Shown: piece after piece, positions 1 through 16,835 of the stretch
Numbering within the stretch: the first letter of the stretch is position 1
How the letters are laid out: the number at the start of each line of letters is the position of its first letter
From: Strigops habroptila
Lineage: Eukaryota; Chordata; Aves; Psittaciformes; Psittacidae
Assembly: GCF_004027225.2 (NCBI RefSeq)
Contig: NC_044288.2
Coordinates: 16,378,744-16,442,743 of the forward strand
Direction of reading: 5' to 3'
DNA: 64,000 bases
The notes under the pieces: generated by a model
Told to the model about the DNA's origin: nothing
Database searches by the model: none
What the model saw: only the letters and a program-made list of their open reading frames with translations
Made by a program: the position numbers and the translations under genes

Positions 1-1704
1 TGTTGTAAAAACCCACACAAGCAGAAGATTAATTATTCTAATTCTTTGCAGGCCACCTTTAGATACCGGTAGCACTTATGAGAAATGAGGCTCAATTATC
101 CAAGTAATATTCTCTCCCACCTCGTGTAGTCATGTGGGAGATGGAAGGTGCTCGCTCTCCAGCGGTACCCATCTGCTCTTCACCTAATTAGTGAGCTCTG
201 ATGAATGGTTCCAAGCAGCGTGAGTCAGGCGCTGACAGTGGCAGAGCTGCAGCCCGGGCAGGTGGGCAGTGTCCTCACCTGCCTGATTGATGTGTCCCAT
301 CAAGTGCCAGCAGAACCCCAGTACCCGAGGATGCACCTCCATGGACCTTGAGCCGTTCAAGAGGGGTTTCGGAGTCAGGGGCTGCTTGGATGCGATGGGC
401 TGCAGTCAGGGGTGTTTTCTTCTGCTCTCTCTGCCCACCTCTGGGTCCTAACAGCCGTGCTTGTCCCTAAACTCTCTGCTGGGACCTGGCTGGCAGCAGG
501 TAAAGATGTGTTCTTTGCAGCACAACACCAAGGTGTTTGTCTGCTTAAAGCTCCTCTAGGAACTGCCTGTTTGGGGTGCAGGGGGGCAGTTCAGACAACT
601 TTGTGCATGCTCCTGTTTGCCAGATTTACAACAGAGAGATCCTGACCTCAACTGTGTAGGGAGGCAGATGCGAGGGCTGTAACAGCTCCTCCGGCCTTAC
701 CTGCCCAAGTGCAGCTCTGTTTTGAGAGCTGGATGTCTCACTGGAGTCTGAAACCTTCCTGAGGTGCAGCAGATGAGTGGGGCAGTGTCTGCTACATCGT
801 GTGCTGTGCTTCTCACTCAGTGATTATGCTGCTCTGCACCCCTGGGGTGAGTCTCCTCTTTCACCTTAAGGAAGCGTTTTCCTTGCAAGACAGGCAAGAG
901 CCTTCCCCAGCGAGCCCAAATACAGGAGCACTTCATGTCTTGAGGACAACTGCCAGGATTTTCCCCTTCCAGACTCCTGTGCTGAGCTGTGCTGCCGTGC
1001 TTGCCTGTTTGGTATCTGTGACCTCCTGAACTTTAATTCCAGCTGGAGTTGTCATGTTACACAAAACCATTGATCTGTCTGGTACAACTATTGTTGGAAA
1101 CTTCTTGTTTTTTTGGAGGGGGCAGTTAGCTGATACTCTGAGTGTAACCAAACTGCTTGAGGAGATTGCTTCATATTCTCAGTTGGCACCTCAGCAAGGC
1201 TTAGCAGAATGCTGCATTGTGGAGCTGGACATTGTGTGTAGTCTCCACTGGCTGCTTTTTTTTTTTATTGAAACACTACAAGCTTACAAATTATCTCCCT
1301 CATTTTCTATTATAACATGTACAGGTCAGGAGGAGTGGGAATTTGGGAGATAAACATTGTTGGAAAGACACTATAACATCAGGTTCGGTGCCCTAATGCT
1401 GAGACTTTTACTATGTCTGATACTCTGAACTGTTTATAGGAAATGTGTCTTTGCTTTTATAGATAAACAAACCCATGTACTGACCAGGAAAACTTTTCTG
1501 GCTTAGGGAATCCCTCGCAGTGACTGTCTGTGAGGTGAGATACTGGGATTCAGTGACCTCCCCACCTAGCCAGGCTCTTGATTTGCTATTTGTCTTTGTT
1601 TAGCAGTTGTTTAACACATCAGGTGATTGATTATCTCACTTGTTTCTAACTCAGGCACCAAATTGTTGGCTAGCTGTGTGTGCTAACACTGCTGTCTGTT
1701 TCAG
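1..1704 (+). other. ZNF346: ZNF346 intron (3' part) upstream of the last zinc-finger exon
   Basis: This stretch ends in a polypyrimidine tract and AG (1703-1704) directly before the zinc-finger exon. All ORFs here are short and resemble no protein I know, so I read it as intron. A stretch near 464-500 has an AG before it and a GTAAAG after it, but encodes nothing recognisable and was not called an exon. Confidence 0.7.
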
Positions 1705-1798
1705 CTGGGAAGGGGTACCCCTGCAGCACGTGTAACATAGTACTGAACTCCATAGAGCAGTACCAAGCTCACATCAGTGGCTTCAAACACAAGAATCA
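1705..1798 (+). CDS. ZNF346: ZNF346 exon: last C2H2 (U1-like) zinc finger
   Basis: The acceptor is a TTTCAG ending at 1704 and the donor is GTAAGT at 1799. The exon starts with two bases that complete a codon, then GKGYPCSTC and the rest of the finger to HKN, and ends in phase 2. The phase agrees with the next exon. Confidence 0.85.
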
Positions 1799-3217
1799 GT
1801 AAGTAATGTTCTTGTCTAAGAGTGTTTCCAGCCTTGCTGTTCAAATCAGTGGCTTAAATATAACTTAAAATGCAGTTTTCAATGTGTATTTCCAGCTGAC
1901 TTGTAAGCAGAACGACAGGGTTTGTGCAAACCGGTGTGGTTTGTCCTGAAGCCGATTCACTTCGGCAGCTCCCTCTGCAGACAGCTCTGGGATGCTGCTG
2001 AAGTGCCCTGCAGTTGATTTTCGTTCTTGATAGCTCAGCGCAGTGTGGACCTTTGCAGGGAGCGTGTCCAGCCTGACACCCATTAAACATGGTTTCTGTA
2101 GCAACTGAGGCTTTAATTTAATTAAAGCCTGGCTCAGAGGGGATCTTTTTGCCATTCTAATCTCTCTTGGGGTTGCTCATCTTAAAATTTGGCATGTAGT
2201 CGGCATGCTCCAGAAACCAAGACTATATTCCTGAGCTTGCTCCCACAGCTGGCGAGTTAATAATGGCTTCCCTGCATATCTGATTAATAAAAAAAGAAAA
2301 ATTAGGCTGCCAGATGATTAATACAAAAACTACTTGTTCTGGACACTGTCAAAGTTCAGATCTCTTAATTTCAAACTCTTTGCTAAAAGAGACTCAGTAA
2401 TGAGTTTGGGTTGGTTAGAGAGGACCTTGGAAGAAAGAGGTATTAGGAAAATCCTACCTGAAGTGAGGACAGACTCTTAGCCAAATTTCCCAGAAAGGAC
2501 AGGAGGAAAACTGGGATCTCTTGTTGCCTGTCTATGGAATAACAGCCCTATGCTCCCTTGGCTCTCTGGAGTACTTGATTGGAAGGCACGTGCTCCATCT
2601 GTCAGCCCAGGAAAGTTTTGGCTCTTGAATGGCACAACTGGATCGGTGAGTAGCAAGTATCCCGTTCTAGACAGATAACATTGAGGATGTTCCCAGCACG
2701 CACACATAAATGTTCCCTTTAGGGACCTGGATGTTGTCTGAGTTTCTGCAGCCACACAACTCCCTTTCAGAACACTGCTTTTGGATCGAGCCATTCGGCC
2801 CTGCTCCAGGCCAGCTCCTGTAGCCTGAAGAGAGGCAGGACTCTTGCTCTGTAATGGAAGCTCTTTAACAGTGCTCAAGCTGTGTGGTAGCTAATTCTGC
2901 CATGCTAAAGGTGTCTGTTTACACACAGGCACGGAGGGCAAGGATGCACTTGGAAGCTGTTTCTGGCAAGTTGTTGACTTGGCTGCAGTAGGCTGTTGCT
3001 CCACTGACAGCCATGCCTGCTGAGCAGTGATCGCAGCTGGCAGGTTTCAGAGCACTTCTGACATTGTCTCCTTTTTTCCCTTCTCTTCCTCTCGCTCCCT
3101 TCAATGTCCAGGATGCCAGGAGCAGTGTCGGTTGTTGGACCATTCCCGCCACAGCAGTATGTCCGGGAAGAGTCAACCGCCCCAGGAGGCTACAGTTATT
3201 TCAGCCAAGACTTCTAG
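1705..3217 (+). CDS. ZNF346: ZNF346 (JAZ-type zinc finger protein), C-terminal part; join 1705-1798, 3112-3217
   Basis: ZNF346/JAZ is a nuclear protein whose widely spaced U1-like C2H2 fingers bind double-stranded RNA. Two coding exons are visible. The first encodes a finger with CSTC, then HISGFKH (the C-x2-C and H-x5-H ligands), and the linker NSIEQYQAH typical of the ZNF346/ZNF385 family. It ends in phase 2 (CA) at a GTAAGT donor, and the second exon supplies the G to complete Gln. The tail is 34 residues after that Gln, starting MPGAVSVVG and ending YFSQDF at TAG 3215-3217. Assignment to ZNF346 rather than a ZNF385 paralogue rests on the finger sequence plus the neighbours FGFR4 and NSD1, which flank ZNF346 in human. 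The tail does not match the human C-terminus I remember, so it may be lineage-specific. Upstream exons lie outside the window. Confidence 0.8.
1799..3111 (+). other. ZNF346: ZNF346 last intron
   Basis: GTAAGT donor at 1799 and AG acceptor at 3110-3111, 1313 bases. I see no repeats or genes inside it. Confidence 0.75.
3112..3217 (+). CDS. ZNF346: ZNF346 terminal coding exon (34-residue tail)
   Basis: A long pyrimidine tract (about 3068-3108) and AG at 3110-3111 precede the exon. The reading frame is set by the phase-2 upstream exon. It ends at TAG 3215-3217. The tail is rich in Pro, Gly, Tyr and Ser and has no recognised domain. Confidence 0.7.
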
Positions 3218-4230
3218 AGCAAGTTGCAGCACTGTTCTTGGAGTTGTTGGTGGCCCAAGAACGCACATCCTTTGCCAGCCCACAATGGTTTCATTATCCC
3301 TCTGGATAAGCAAAGCCCTACCCTCCTGTATGCACCCGTTGAGCAGAACGGGGACTGAATCTGTCAGGAAAAGGATCCAGCTGGAAGAGACTTGCTAGAC
3401 AGCAAATACTTCACTCCCTTAGAGTAGTTTTCATTGTGTAATTGCTTCCTGTGAAGGTGGGTGCGGTGTGAGAGGAAGTGTGTACCTGGTAAAAGGAGGG
3501 TTTGGCAACAGGCTGGTAGTGGCCACCTCCTCCCTCACCAGAGCAAATAATGGATTCCTGCACCTGGAGGGCAGCATCCCATGCTCAGAGGTGGCTTTTG
3601 CTGGAGGAGAGCTCCTAGACTGTAGTGAGCAGTGCTTACGCAGCGTGGATGGGACACGGCGCAGGCTGCCTGGCTTTGTATAGGCTAAAGTAGGAAATAA
3701 CCAATGTGGCATCTCATTCGTGCCTCCTCCAGTCAGCTTTGTGTGCAGGGTTTCATGAGCCACTGATTGCCCTCAGAGCCTTTTGCAGCCGCTGGTTCTG
3801 GAGCTGGGTTGTTTGGGTCTGTCTCGTGTAGTGGCAACTTCTGGTGTGCAAACTGCTGCTGGTGGGAGCACAGCGCTGTGAGAGGGGTTAGAGCTTCTGG
3901 CTCTCCCCAGCCCTCTGCTCCAAAGATTTCCACGTGGAAGGAAGTAACTGTTCAGCCTGGTTTCCTATGGAAACAGGTGTATGTGATCATTCACCGTGTG
4001 TGTCTTTACCCCCTGTGACTTAAACTCAGCCAAACTTGGCAGCGGTGGAGATCTCCAAGGTCTGAATGCAACCAGCAGAGGAAGGTAGAGCAGGGTGAGC
4101 TCATCTCTTAATTCTGTCAGGGTCTGCATGGAAGTGCAGCATTTTCCCTACTGCTACCAAAATACTCTGGGGAAGGAGGGTTTTAAGGGAAAATAGAGGG
4201 AATAAATCTAGATGCAGCAGAAAACTGTAG
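3218..4230 (+). other. ZNF346: Probable ZNF346 3'UTR with AATAAA at 4201-4206
   Basis: Non-coding sequence follows the TAG. The first canonical AATAAA downstream is at 4201-4206. The exact cleavage site is not visible, there is no strong GU-rich element just after it, and the true end could differ. Confidence 0.4.
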
Positions 4231-7200
4231 TATAACTTGGTCAAATCATTAGCTGACTAAAAACATACAATCTTTGGAAACCTTCCTTGGTTAGTCCTTC
4301 ATTAGACACTACTTGCCCAACTCTCCTCAAAGTTCTTACACATTTCTGCCATCCCAGAAAAGAGGTGCTCTGTATTTCAAACCCAGAAATTAAGACTGGT
4401 GGTCTCTTCATGGTGCTAATGTACCAGCTCTGTTAGAAAAGGTCCCGCAAGGAAGGGCAGCACGTGAGACCCGCTGTGTGTTTCGGATGAGTTCTTTAGA
4501 TGCTTTCCCTTAAGCTAAGGCACTCCCTGTTCTGTGCTAGCCCACTGCAAGAGTCCTGGGCATCGGGGTGCCCTTGTGTTCAGTGCTAGTGCTCTTGAGT
4601 CAGGCATCCCCTGTCCCATCATGCCAGAGAGGGCTGAGCCAGGCTGCTGCCTCCTGCCTGGCCCCGGCAGCTGCTGGAGGACCCTCTGGGCCCTCAGCTT
4701 GCAGGTTGTGTGCCAGGGGAGCAGCTGAGCTGTGCTGGAGAGGCACTTCCCAAATCCGCTGGTCAGGTTAAGTAAGGAGAGAGCGAGCTGTTTGCTAATC
4801 TCAGTGCTTGGAGTGCTTGCCTTCCCTTCCCCACTCCAGGCTGTGCATGAGCTTTGTTTTTCTTCACCCTGCACAGAATCTGCCATCTTCCCTTAGGACA
4901 GGCTCCTGCTGGTCTGGGTTCGCCTTCCTAATGTTTTCCAGGCTTGCTCTGCTGCTGAGGTGTGACAGTCTCCTGCTACTGAAGGAGTCCTTTTAAACCT
5001 TGCGAGCTGATCAATGAGTAGAAAATGGTGATGACCTGAAGGAAAGTGTGTGCCTGGTAGCCCTGGATGGCCTCCAACTCCGATTTCTGCTGCTTCGCTC
5101 TCGTCCTGCTGTACCAGGGCAGGTGCCCACTAGATGTGCTGTGCATCAACACCAAGAGGGATCCATTTCCAGCACTGCCCAGTCCGGTGTGTCACTCCTG
5201 TCTGTGTACTGACAGTTTTGCCTTCCCCTGTACACAGTGTTTATGTATCTGCTGTTTCCCTAAGGTGAAGCTCTCCGAATAGAGTGTTTATTACTACTTT
5301 TGGGTGCTGTCTCTCTGCTAGAGCCCTTCCTGGGATTTTGCCATACTTCAAAGCAAAGAACAGGATGCAGACACCTTTGAAATATTTGGGAGGGGCGGGA
5401 AGCTTGTGTTCCCATCTGCCCTCCAGGCCCTGCTGTCATCCTGTGGCACCCTGGGGTCCAAACCAAGCCGGTAAGAGCCTTCCTCTGTGCTGCTCTGGCA
5501 AGTCATGAGGCCTTGGGCATACCACAGCCACCAAGGGGAGGACAGGACAGTCTGGACTGGGAGGTTGCTGGCACTTGTGCAAGCTGTTGCGCAGCTTGTG
5601 CCGAAAACATCCATGACTGGCGCTGGGCTGTTCTGTGCTGCCAGAGCAGTGTGATGGCAAACGTGCTCTGCTGCTGTCCTGTTCGAGGGAAGCTCACTCA
5701 CTGGGGCAGGCTTGGGTGCTTGGGGGGCAGAGCGCATAGGACTGGTGTCCACAGCAGCAGTGTCCACAGCAGCAGTGTCCCCAGGAGCAGCGCAGGGCCT
5801 TGTGCTGGCTCTGCCATCAGCTGTGTGAGTAGTGCTGGGAGGGACAGGCTGCGTCTGCCTCCAGTGGCACGCAGCTCTGTCGGGGCAGTGTGCCAGCTGC
5901 TGCCAGCCTGTCCCTCACTGACCCCTTCCCCTCCTCACTGCAGGGCTGTGGCATGTCTGGCACCTCCCAGCCCTTCCATATGTGCAGGCGCTCACTGGGA
6001 CAGGTGCAGTTGGTGGCTGTGGCACTGCCCATACCCCCAGCATGTCCCCTTCCCCAGCAGCAGGATGGCTGGCAAGCCCCTGTGCCAGCCACAACCAGGA
6101 GCCCCTGCCAGCCGTGCTGTGGGCTGCAGTGCCCATGGTGGGTCCGTGCTGGTCCCATCCCTGTGCTCCAAGCACACAGACCAGGTGCGTGCCAAAGTCA
6201 CTGGTGTCCCCACTCTGCTGGCTGCCCATCCTGCTGCTGGATGGCTCTTGGGGGGGACCCCAGCATGATGGAGCTGGAGCCTGCCTGTGAGGCCAGAGCC
6301 ACCCGTATGACCAGGGGAGGCTGAGGATGGAGCATGGCCCGTGTCCCCAGGCTGTGCCCTGGTGCTGGTGAGCTGTCGGCTCAGCGCCCTGCCTGGCTGT
6401 GGCCAGGGCTGCCCAGTCCTGCTCCTCCCCACCGGGGCTTCTGTGGGCAGCACCTCACCAGGCTGCAGCTCTGGCTGCCTGCACCGGGCCGAGCCCCAGC
6501 GCCTCTGTGCTGGCAGGCACAGCACAGGGCATGGAGCGCCTCTGGGCTGGCAGGCACCATGCAGGGCACAGAGCCACCCGCCAGCCACGTCCTCATGGAA
6601 GTGCTGCCATCCCGTGCTGCAGCCAGCTCCATGGAGCCTACCCTGCCTGCTGCTCCCCACGGGTCTCCCCTCAGCCCCGGCCGCAGCCCCAGCCGCTGCC
6701 ATCCCTCATGGCCCTGCTGGCTCCAGCAAGTAAATCAGGTGCAGATGTGGAGGCAGGGCCCGGCGCCTGCTTGCCATTAGTGGCTGGGAGCAGCGGGGCG
6801 GCCCCGCTCCTGCCTCACAGCGCCCTACCATGGCCGCATCACTGGGGAAAAGCCCCAGTGCCCCAAGAGGGATAGGGCTGGTGGGCAAAAGCTCCTGCTT
6901 GCTCGGCCCCTGGATGGGCACCATGGTGCTCAGCCCAGCACATGGTGTGTGCTATGTCCCCAAGGGGAACAGTGCCCATCCTGGCTTCATGCACCCCATT
7001 CCCTGTGCCAGCTGCAGTCACAGTGCTCCCCAGCACAGCCAGGATGGGCAGGGACAGCAGAGCTGCAGTAGGGATGAGGCATGGCACTGCCAGGCCAGCC
7101 CCAGCCCCATATGCTCCCAGCATGGCCCTCAGTGCCCGAATCTGTGAGTGCTCCTGTGCTGTGCTGGGGGCTTGGCCAGAGCCTGAGGGCCCTGATGTCC

Positions 7201-9509
7201 CTGTCCAGCAGCCCCTGCGCCGGGCCCCACGTTCTTGGCTCCCCAGAGGAAGCAGCAGGTTCATGTTTGCCAAGTTCTGCCTGGTTAAACCTTAACCGGG
7301 CCAGGTTGCTCCATCAGTCCCTCCCTGACGGAGATAAGGATGGGCAGGCAAGAGGGACCAGGGAGACAGCACTGCCCCAAGCCCAAGTGCTCACCTCTGG
7401 AGCAGGACCTGGCCCCTGCAGAGCATCCTGCCTGTCCCTCCGGCTCGGCCCCTGCCTGCCTCGGCAGGTCCCTGCTGATACAATGACAGCAGGTTGTGGC
7501 CAGGACCAGAAGCTACCATGCGTCAAGGCCAGCAGGGCTGGATGGAGCCATGTGCTCCAGGGCTGGCCTGATCCCTCAGTGCTGGGGGGTTCACATCTCC
7601 CCAGCACATGGCATGAGCGTGCTCAGCTTCAGCCTCCGGGCTCCGTGCATGTACGGGGTACAGGGAGCCCCAAACAACAGCCATTCAGGGGAGGCCAAGA
7701 GAAACTTCCAGGAGGAAAGAGCCCCCCGGGCTCTGGCCCCCCCAGGAGCCACCGTGCCACAGGTGCCACCGCAGCGGGAGTGGCGGCGAGCGCTGGGGCC
7801 AGGCACAAGGGGCGGCTGTGTTCCCGCAGCCCCGGCTGCCTTCCAAGAGCAATATTGTTGGCACCAGGCAGGCTCCCTGTGCCGGCAGCGCATACACGGG
7901 CCTTTCATGAGGGGAGCGGGGATGATTTACTGCCTGGGGGAAGGGGCAGGGGCGGGAGGATGGAGCCCCAGCGTACCAGCGCCCAGCCCCTCGTGCGTGC
8001 TCGCTGCCGCAGGGCCCTGTGCATGTAAGCAAGGCGAGGGTCTGGCCAGGGGGTCACCTCTCCTCGGTTGGGCATGGGGCAGAGCGGGTTCCCTGCCCCA
8101 TCTGCACTATGCCAGCCCACTCGCTGCCCCATCTGCGGGGCCCTGGGGACATGCTCCCTCCCTGGGCACCCTGCTGAGTCTGAGCTCCCGCCTTCTGTGG
8201 CTCAGTGGCTGTGGGGACATGTGCCCCTTGCGGTGCCGCGGCTGATGGGAGCAGCCCACGGGGCTGGGGGAGCAGGGTCAGCAAACGAGGGTGCTGTGGC
8301 AGGAGTGCACCACAGCAGGGTGCCGGCGCTGGCACAATCTCCCCTTGTTGAGCTGCTGGTGTGGCGGAGGCCATGGCAGTGCTGCCGGCAGCGGGTGGCA
8401 GGCGGTGGGGCTGTGCTGCCATGAAGGGCTTTTTGTTTGCCGTCAGTTGCTGTTATAAATCAAGCCAGGCAGCCAAAGCCTGGCCCTGCGCTGCCCCACG
8501 GCAGGGAAGCGACTGGTTCCTAGCGGCCCACAGCACAGCCCTGCCATGCCCCAGCCTGCGCCACATCGCCCTGGCCCTTGGTGTGACACAGAGCGAGGTG
8601 CCAGCGCCGGTCCCTGCCCCCTACTCGCACCCAGCACCGTATCCAGCGCTGGGGTGTGAGGGTTCTCTCCATGCCCATCCCACACAGTGGCTCCCACAGA
8701 CTGCCCTGAGTCCCAGCGCTCCTCTGGCATTCCCAGTGCTGGGAACAAACCTCTTCTCTCCGGTTTTAATTTGGTTTCGGTTCGAGTTGAGCTGAACCCA
8801 ACATTTTTGTGTGCTTCCGGCACGCTGCAGCTCTGCAGGGGCGGCCGCTGCGCCGTGAAATTGATGTTCTCGTCCGCTTCACGCGCTGGCAGGAATGAAC
8901 AGCTGCTGGGGGCTGCCGGCCCCGGGCTGCTCCGGGTGCTCTTACACCCCATGGGAGGACAGCACCCTGGGATGGGGACCAGCACCCCGGGGGGAGCAGC
9001 ACGGGCGGATGGTGCTATTGGATATCATAGCACCAACCAGCCCTTGCAGTGAAACCATGTCATGGTGGAAGTTGCTGGTTTTGGGTGGACAAGGCTGGGC
9101 CCTGGCCCTCATGGCATGGCTGTCCAAGGTGAGGGGTGACAGTGACACCAGCACCCCACTCACATGAGCTCAGGATCCATGCTGAGCATGGACAAGGCTG
9201 TGTGTGAGGCTCACCATGGCCCTGGCAGGTTTTGCTGGAAAGCAGGAAGGTGGCAAAGCAGGGGGTGATGCAGTGGGGGAGAGCAGCTATGGGGCCAGGT
9301 CCTGACTGTGTGCTGGGGACACCTTCAGTCCCCTTGCTGGCAGCAGGATACTCATGGGAAGGTGTGCCTGGGGACTGTGCTGATTCTGAGAGCCTGAGGC
9401 CAGGCTCCTCCAGTGCCCGGGGGTTCGGTGTGGGCCGGTGGGCAGCAGGGCCTGGGCACGGTGGGGTCTGCCCGCCCTGGTGCAGGCAGCAGCATGGGGA
9501 AAGTGAAGG
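4231..9509. other. ZNF346-FGFR4 intergenic region, GC-rich, no supported gene
   Basis: GC content rises from about 5.3 kb onward. Many overlapping ORFs exist on both strands (for example 5513-6268 and 7081-8028), but they are compositional: low-complexity Pro/Ala/Ser/Cys products, no domain, no splice support. Short AT-rich patches occur at about 8430-8460 and 8755-8815 and could be non-coding elements. Confidence 0.6.
5746..5790 (+). repeat. Three-copy 15-bp tandem repeat
   Basis: Units at 5746-5760 and 5761-5775 are identical (tgtccacagcagcag). The third, 5776-5790, differs at two positions. It lies in non-coding DNA. Confidence 0.85.
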
Positions 9510-9665
9510 CAAAGTGTTTATGGGTCGGATTAGGGCCACTCCAACCCTGGCTCGCAGCCTGGCCATGTTTTACGACGCTCAGTTATAGGCTTCTAATGAG
9601 GGTCACAGCCACTTTATGGCACCAGCAGCGATAACGCTACAACTAATTGCAGCACAATTAGCGAG
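9510..9665. promoter_or_regulatory. Candidate FGFR4-proximal element with clustered homeodomain motifs
   Basis: An AT-richer island within GC-rich DNA. It contains GTTTATGGG (9516-9524), GGATTAGG (9527-9534), TTTTACGAC (9568-9576, posterior-HOX type), CTAATGAG (9593-9600), CTTTATGGC (9612-9620) and an inverted TAATTG / CAATTA pair (9644-9660). It lies roughly 1.1 kb upstream of the FGFR4 start codon. Function is inferred from motif density only. Confidence 0.35.
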
Positions 9666-9849
9666 CAGGCTGATGGGCACCCAGCAACGCCATTACCCAG
9701 CCCAGGCCAGGGCCACCCGCCAGGTGGGCACTGCTGCCGTGGAGCCCATGGCATCCCCGGGGTGCTCCCTGGGTGCCACGGGGGGAAGAGGGGATGGAAG
9801 CGGCTTTGTCGCGGTGTGGTGCTCCTGACGTGGGGACCCAACATGTGGG

Positions 9850-10753
9850 GTCTGCGCGGTGGGTGATGGGGGAGCACCCCCGGGGGTTCTCAGCCCCCTG
9901 CAGTTTCCCACCCGCAGGCGATGCTGCGGCGGCAGGGCCGTGACGGGGGGTGCGCAGGGGCCGCCTCTCGGTGCTGGCGGGAACCGGGGGGGTGCCCGGT
10001 GCCGCACCCCCCAGCCCGGCGTTGGGTCGGTTCGCGAAAGAGCTGGTGCCGGAGGCAGAAGCCGCGGCTCAGGGCCGGTGCCCCCCCGCTCTCTCACTCC
10101 CCCCGCGGCGCTCCGGGCGGGGCCGCTGTAACCCGAGCGCGCCCCTACAAAGTGCCCGCGCCCGGCGCGGCGGCGGCACAACGGGGCCGGAGCGAGCCAG
10201 GAGTCGTCTCCAGCCGCAGCCCGGAGCCGCCCCGAGCCCTGCCCGCCATGGGGCCGCGGTGTGGGGCGCGGTGGCGCTGAGCTCGCCGGCCCGCGGACTT
10301 TGCCCGGGCCCTCCTCGCGCCGCGCGGCGGCTCCGCCGAGGGAGCCCGTCACTGCCGGTAACGCCGCGACCCTCGCCCTCGGGACACTTCCCCCTCCATC
10401 CCGCACCGGGACCCCTCTCCCCGGGACACCCCCCATTGCCCGCCTACCCTCTGGCCAGGCTGCGGCTGGCTGGAGGGGTCGGTTCCCTGCACCCAACCGG
10501 GACCCCTCCACCCCGGAGCCGTCGCGGGGGTTTGGTGCTGCAAGGGGTTTGTCTCCCCGTGCCCAGGGACCCCCGTGCTCTGCCCCCGCTCCGTGCGCAC
10601 CCACCGTCGCCGTGCCCCGGGGACCCCGCCCCACGGTGCCCCGGGACCAGCCCCCCGCTCCCCGCCGGCGGGTCCCTGCCTGTCCCGGCTCCGCTCACCC
10701 GGGCCCTGCCTGTCCCGCAGGGTGGGAGCCGCCGCGCCGGAGGGGCCTGGAAG
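9850..10753 (+). promoter_or_regulatory. FGFR4: FGFR4 CpG island, promoter and probable non-coding exon 1
   Basis: Very GC- and CpG-rich. A GC box (GGGCGGGGC) lies at 10115-10123 and no TATA box is evident. A probable non-coding first exon ends at 10357 before a GTAACG donor. The matching acceptor (pyrimidine-rich, CAG at 10718-10720) opens exon 2 at 10721, which carries 33 bases of leader before the ATG at 10754. The transcription start is not resolvable from sequence. A position between about 10120 and 10200 would fit. Confidence 0.6.
10248..10280 (+). other. Upstream ORF in the probable FGFR4 leader (10 codons plus stop)
   Basis: ATG at 10248 in a strong context (CCCGCC before it and G at +4; G at -3), encoding MGPRCGARWR and then TGA at 10278-10280. 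It lies inside the probable exon 1, so scanning ribosomes would meet it before the FGFR4 ATG, whose context has A at -3 but C at +4. The regulatory role is inferred. Confidence 0.5.
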
Positions 10754-16423
<5,670 letters not shown>

Positions 16424-16835
16424 GGGTGGCTGGGGAAGGGTGATGCCGCGGCTGCCTCTCACTCACGGGGAGTGAGTCCAGCTTACCGCAGGCTCCCTGC
16501 TTCGCCCGGTGTGAGCAGTGGGCAGGCAGGGCTACGAGCTGCAGGGCCAGAGCAGGGTGTCCTTCTCTCTCGGTTGTGTTTCAGCACCGAGCCTTCAGTC
16601 CTGGTTGGGACCTGCCTGGCATTGCAGGGCAGCGGGAGCCAGAGCCTCTGCAGGGTGGGCACTGCCTGGGATGCTCATGGCATCGCCCAGGGAGCTGGGC
16701 TTTGGCTTCAGTGGAAGTGTCTGTGGGCAGGAGCCCTGCTGCCTGCCGGGCTCCTGCTGCATCTGTACATAGCCACAGAGATGAATATTTATGTATGTGA
16801 AATACCGACCTGATAAATTATTTTTTTTGGAATAG
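16424..16835 (+). other. FGFR4: FGFR4 3'UTR, probable end near 16820-16835
   Basis: GC-rich UTR changing to an AT-rich end (AATATTTATGTATGTG). No AATAAA is present. GATAAA at 16812-16817 is the likely variant poly(A) signal. Confidence 0.5.

Noticed and set aside
5513..8028. Several Cys/Pro/Ser-rich ORFs of 140-315 codons between ZNF346 and FGFR4
   Set aside because: They overlap in several frames and both strands, with low-complexity products and no recognisable family or exon structure.
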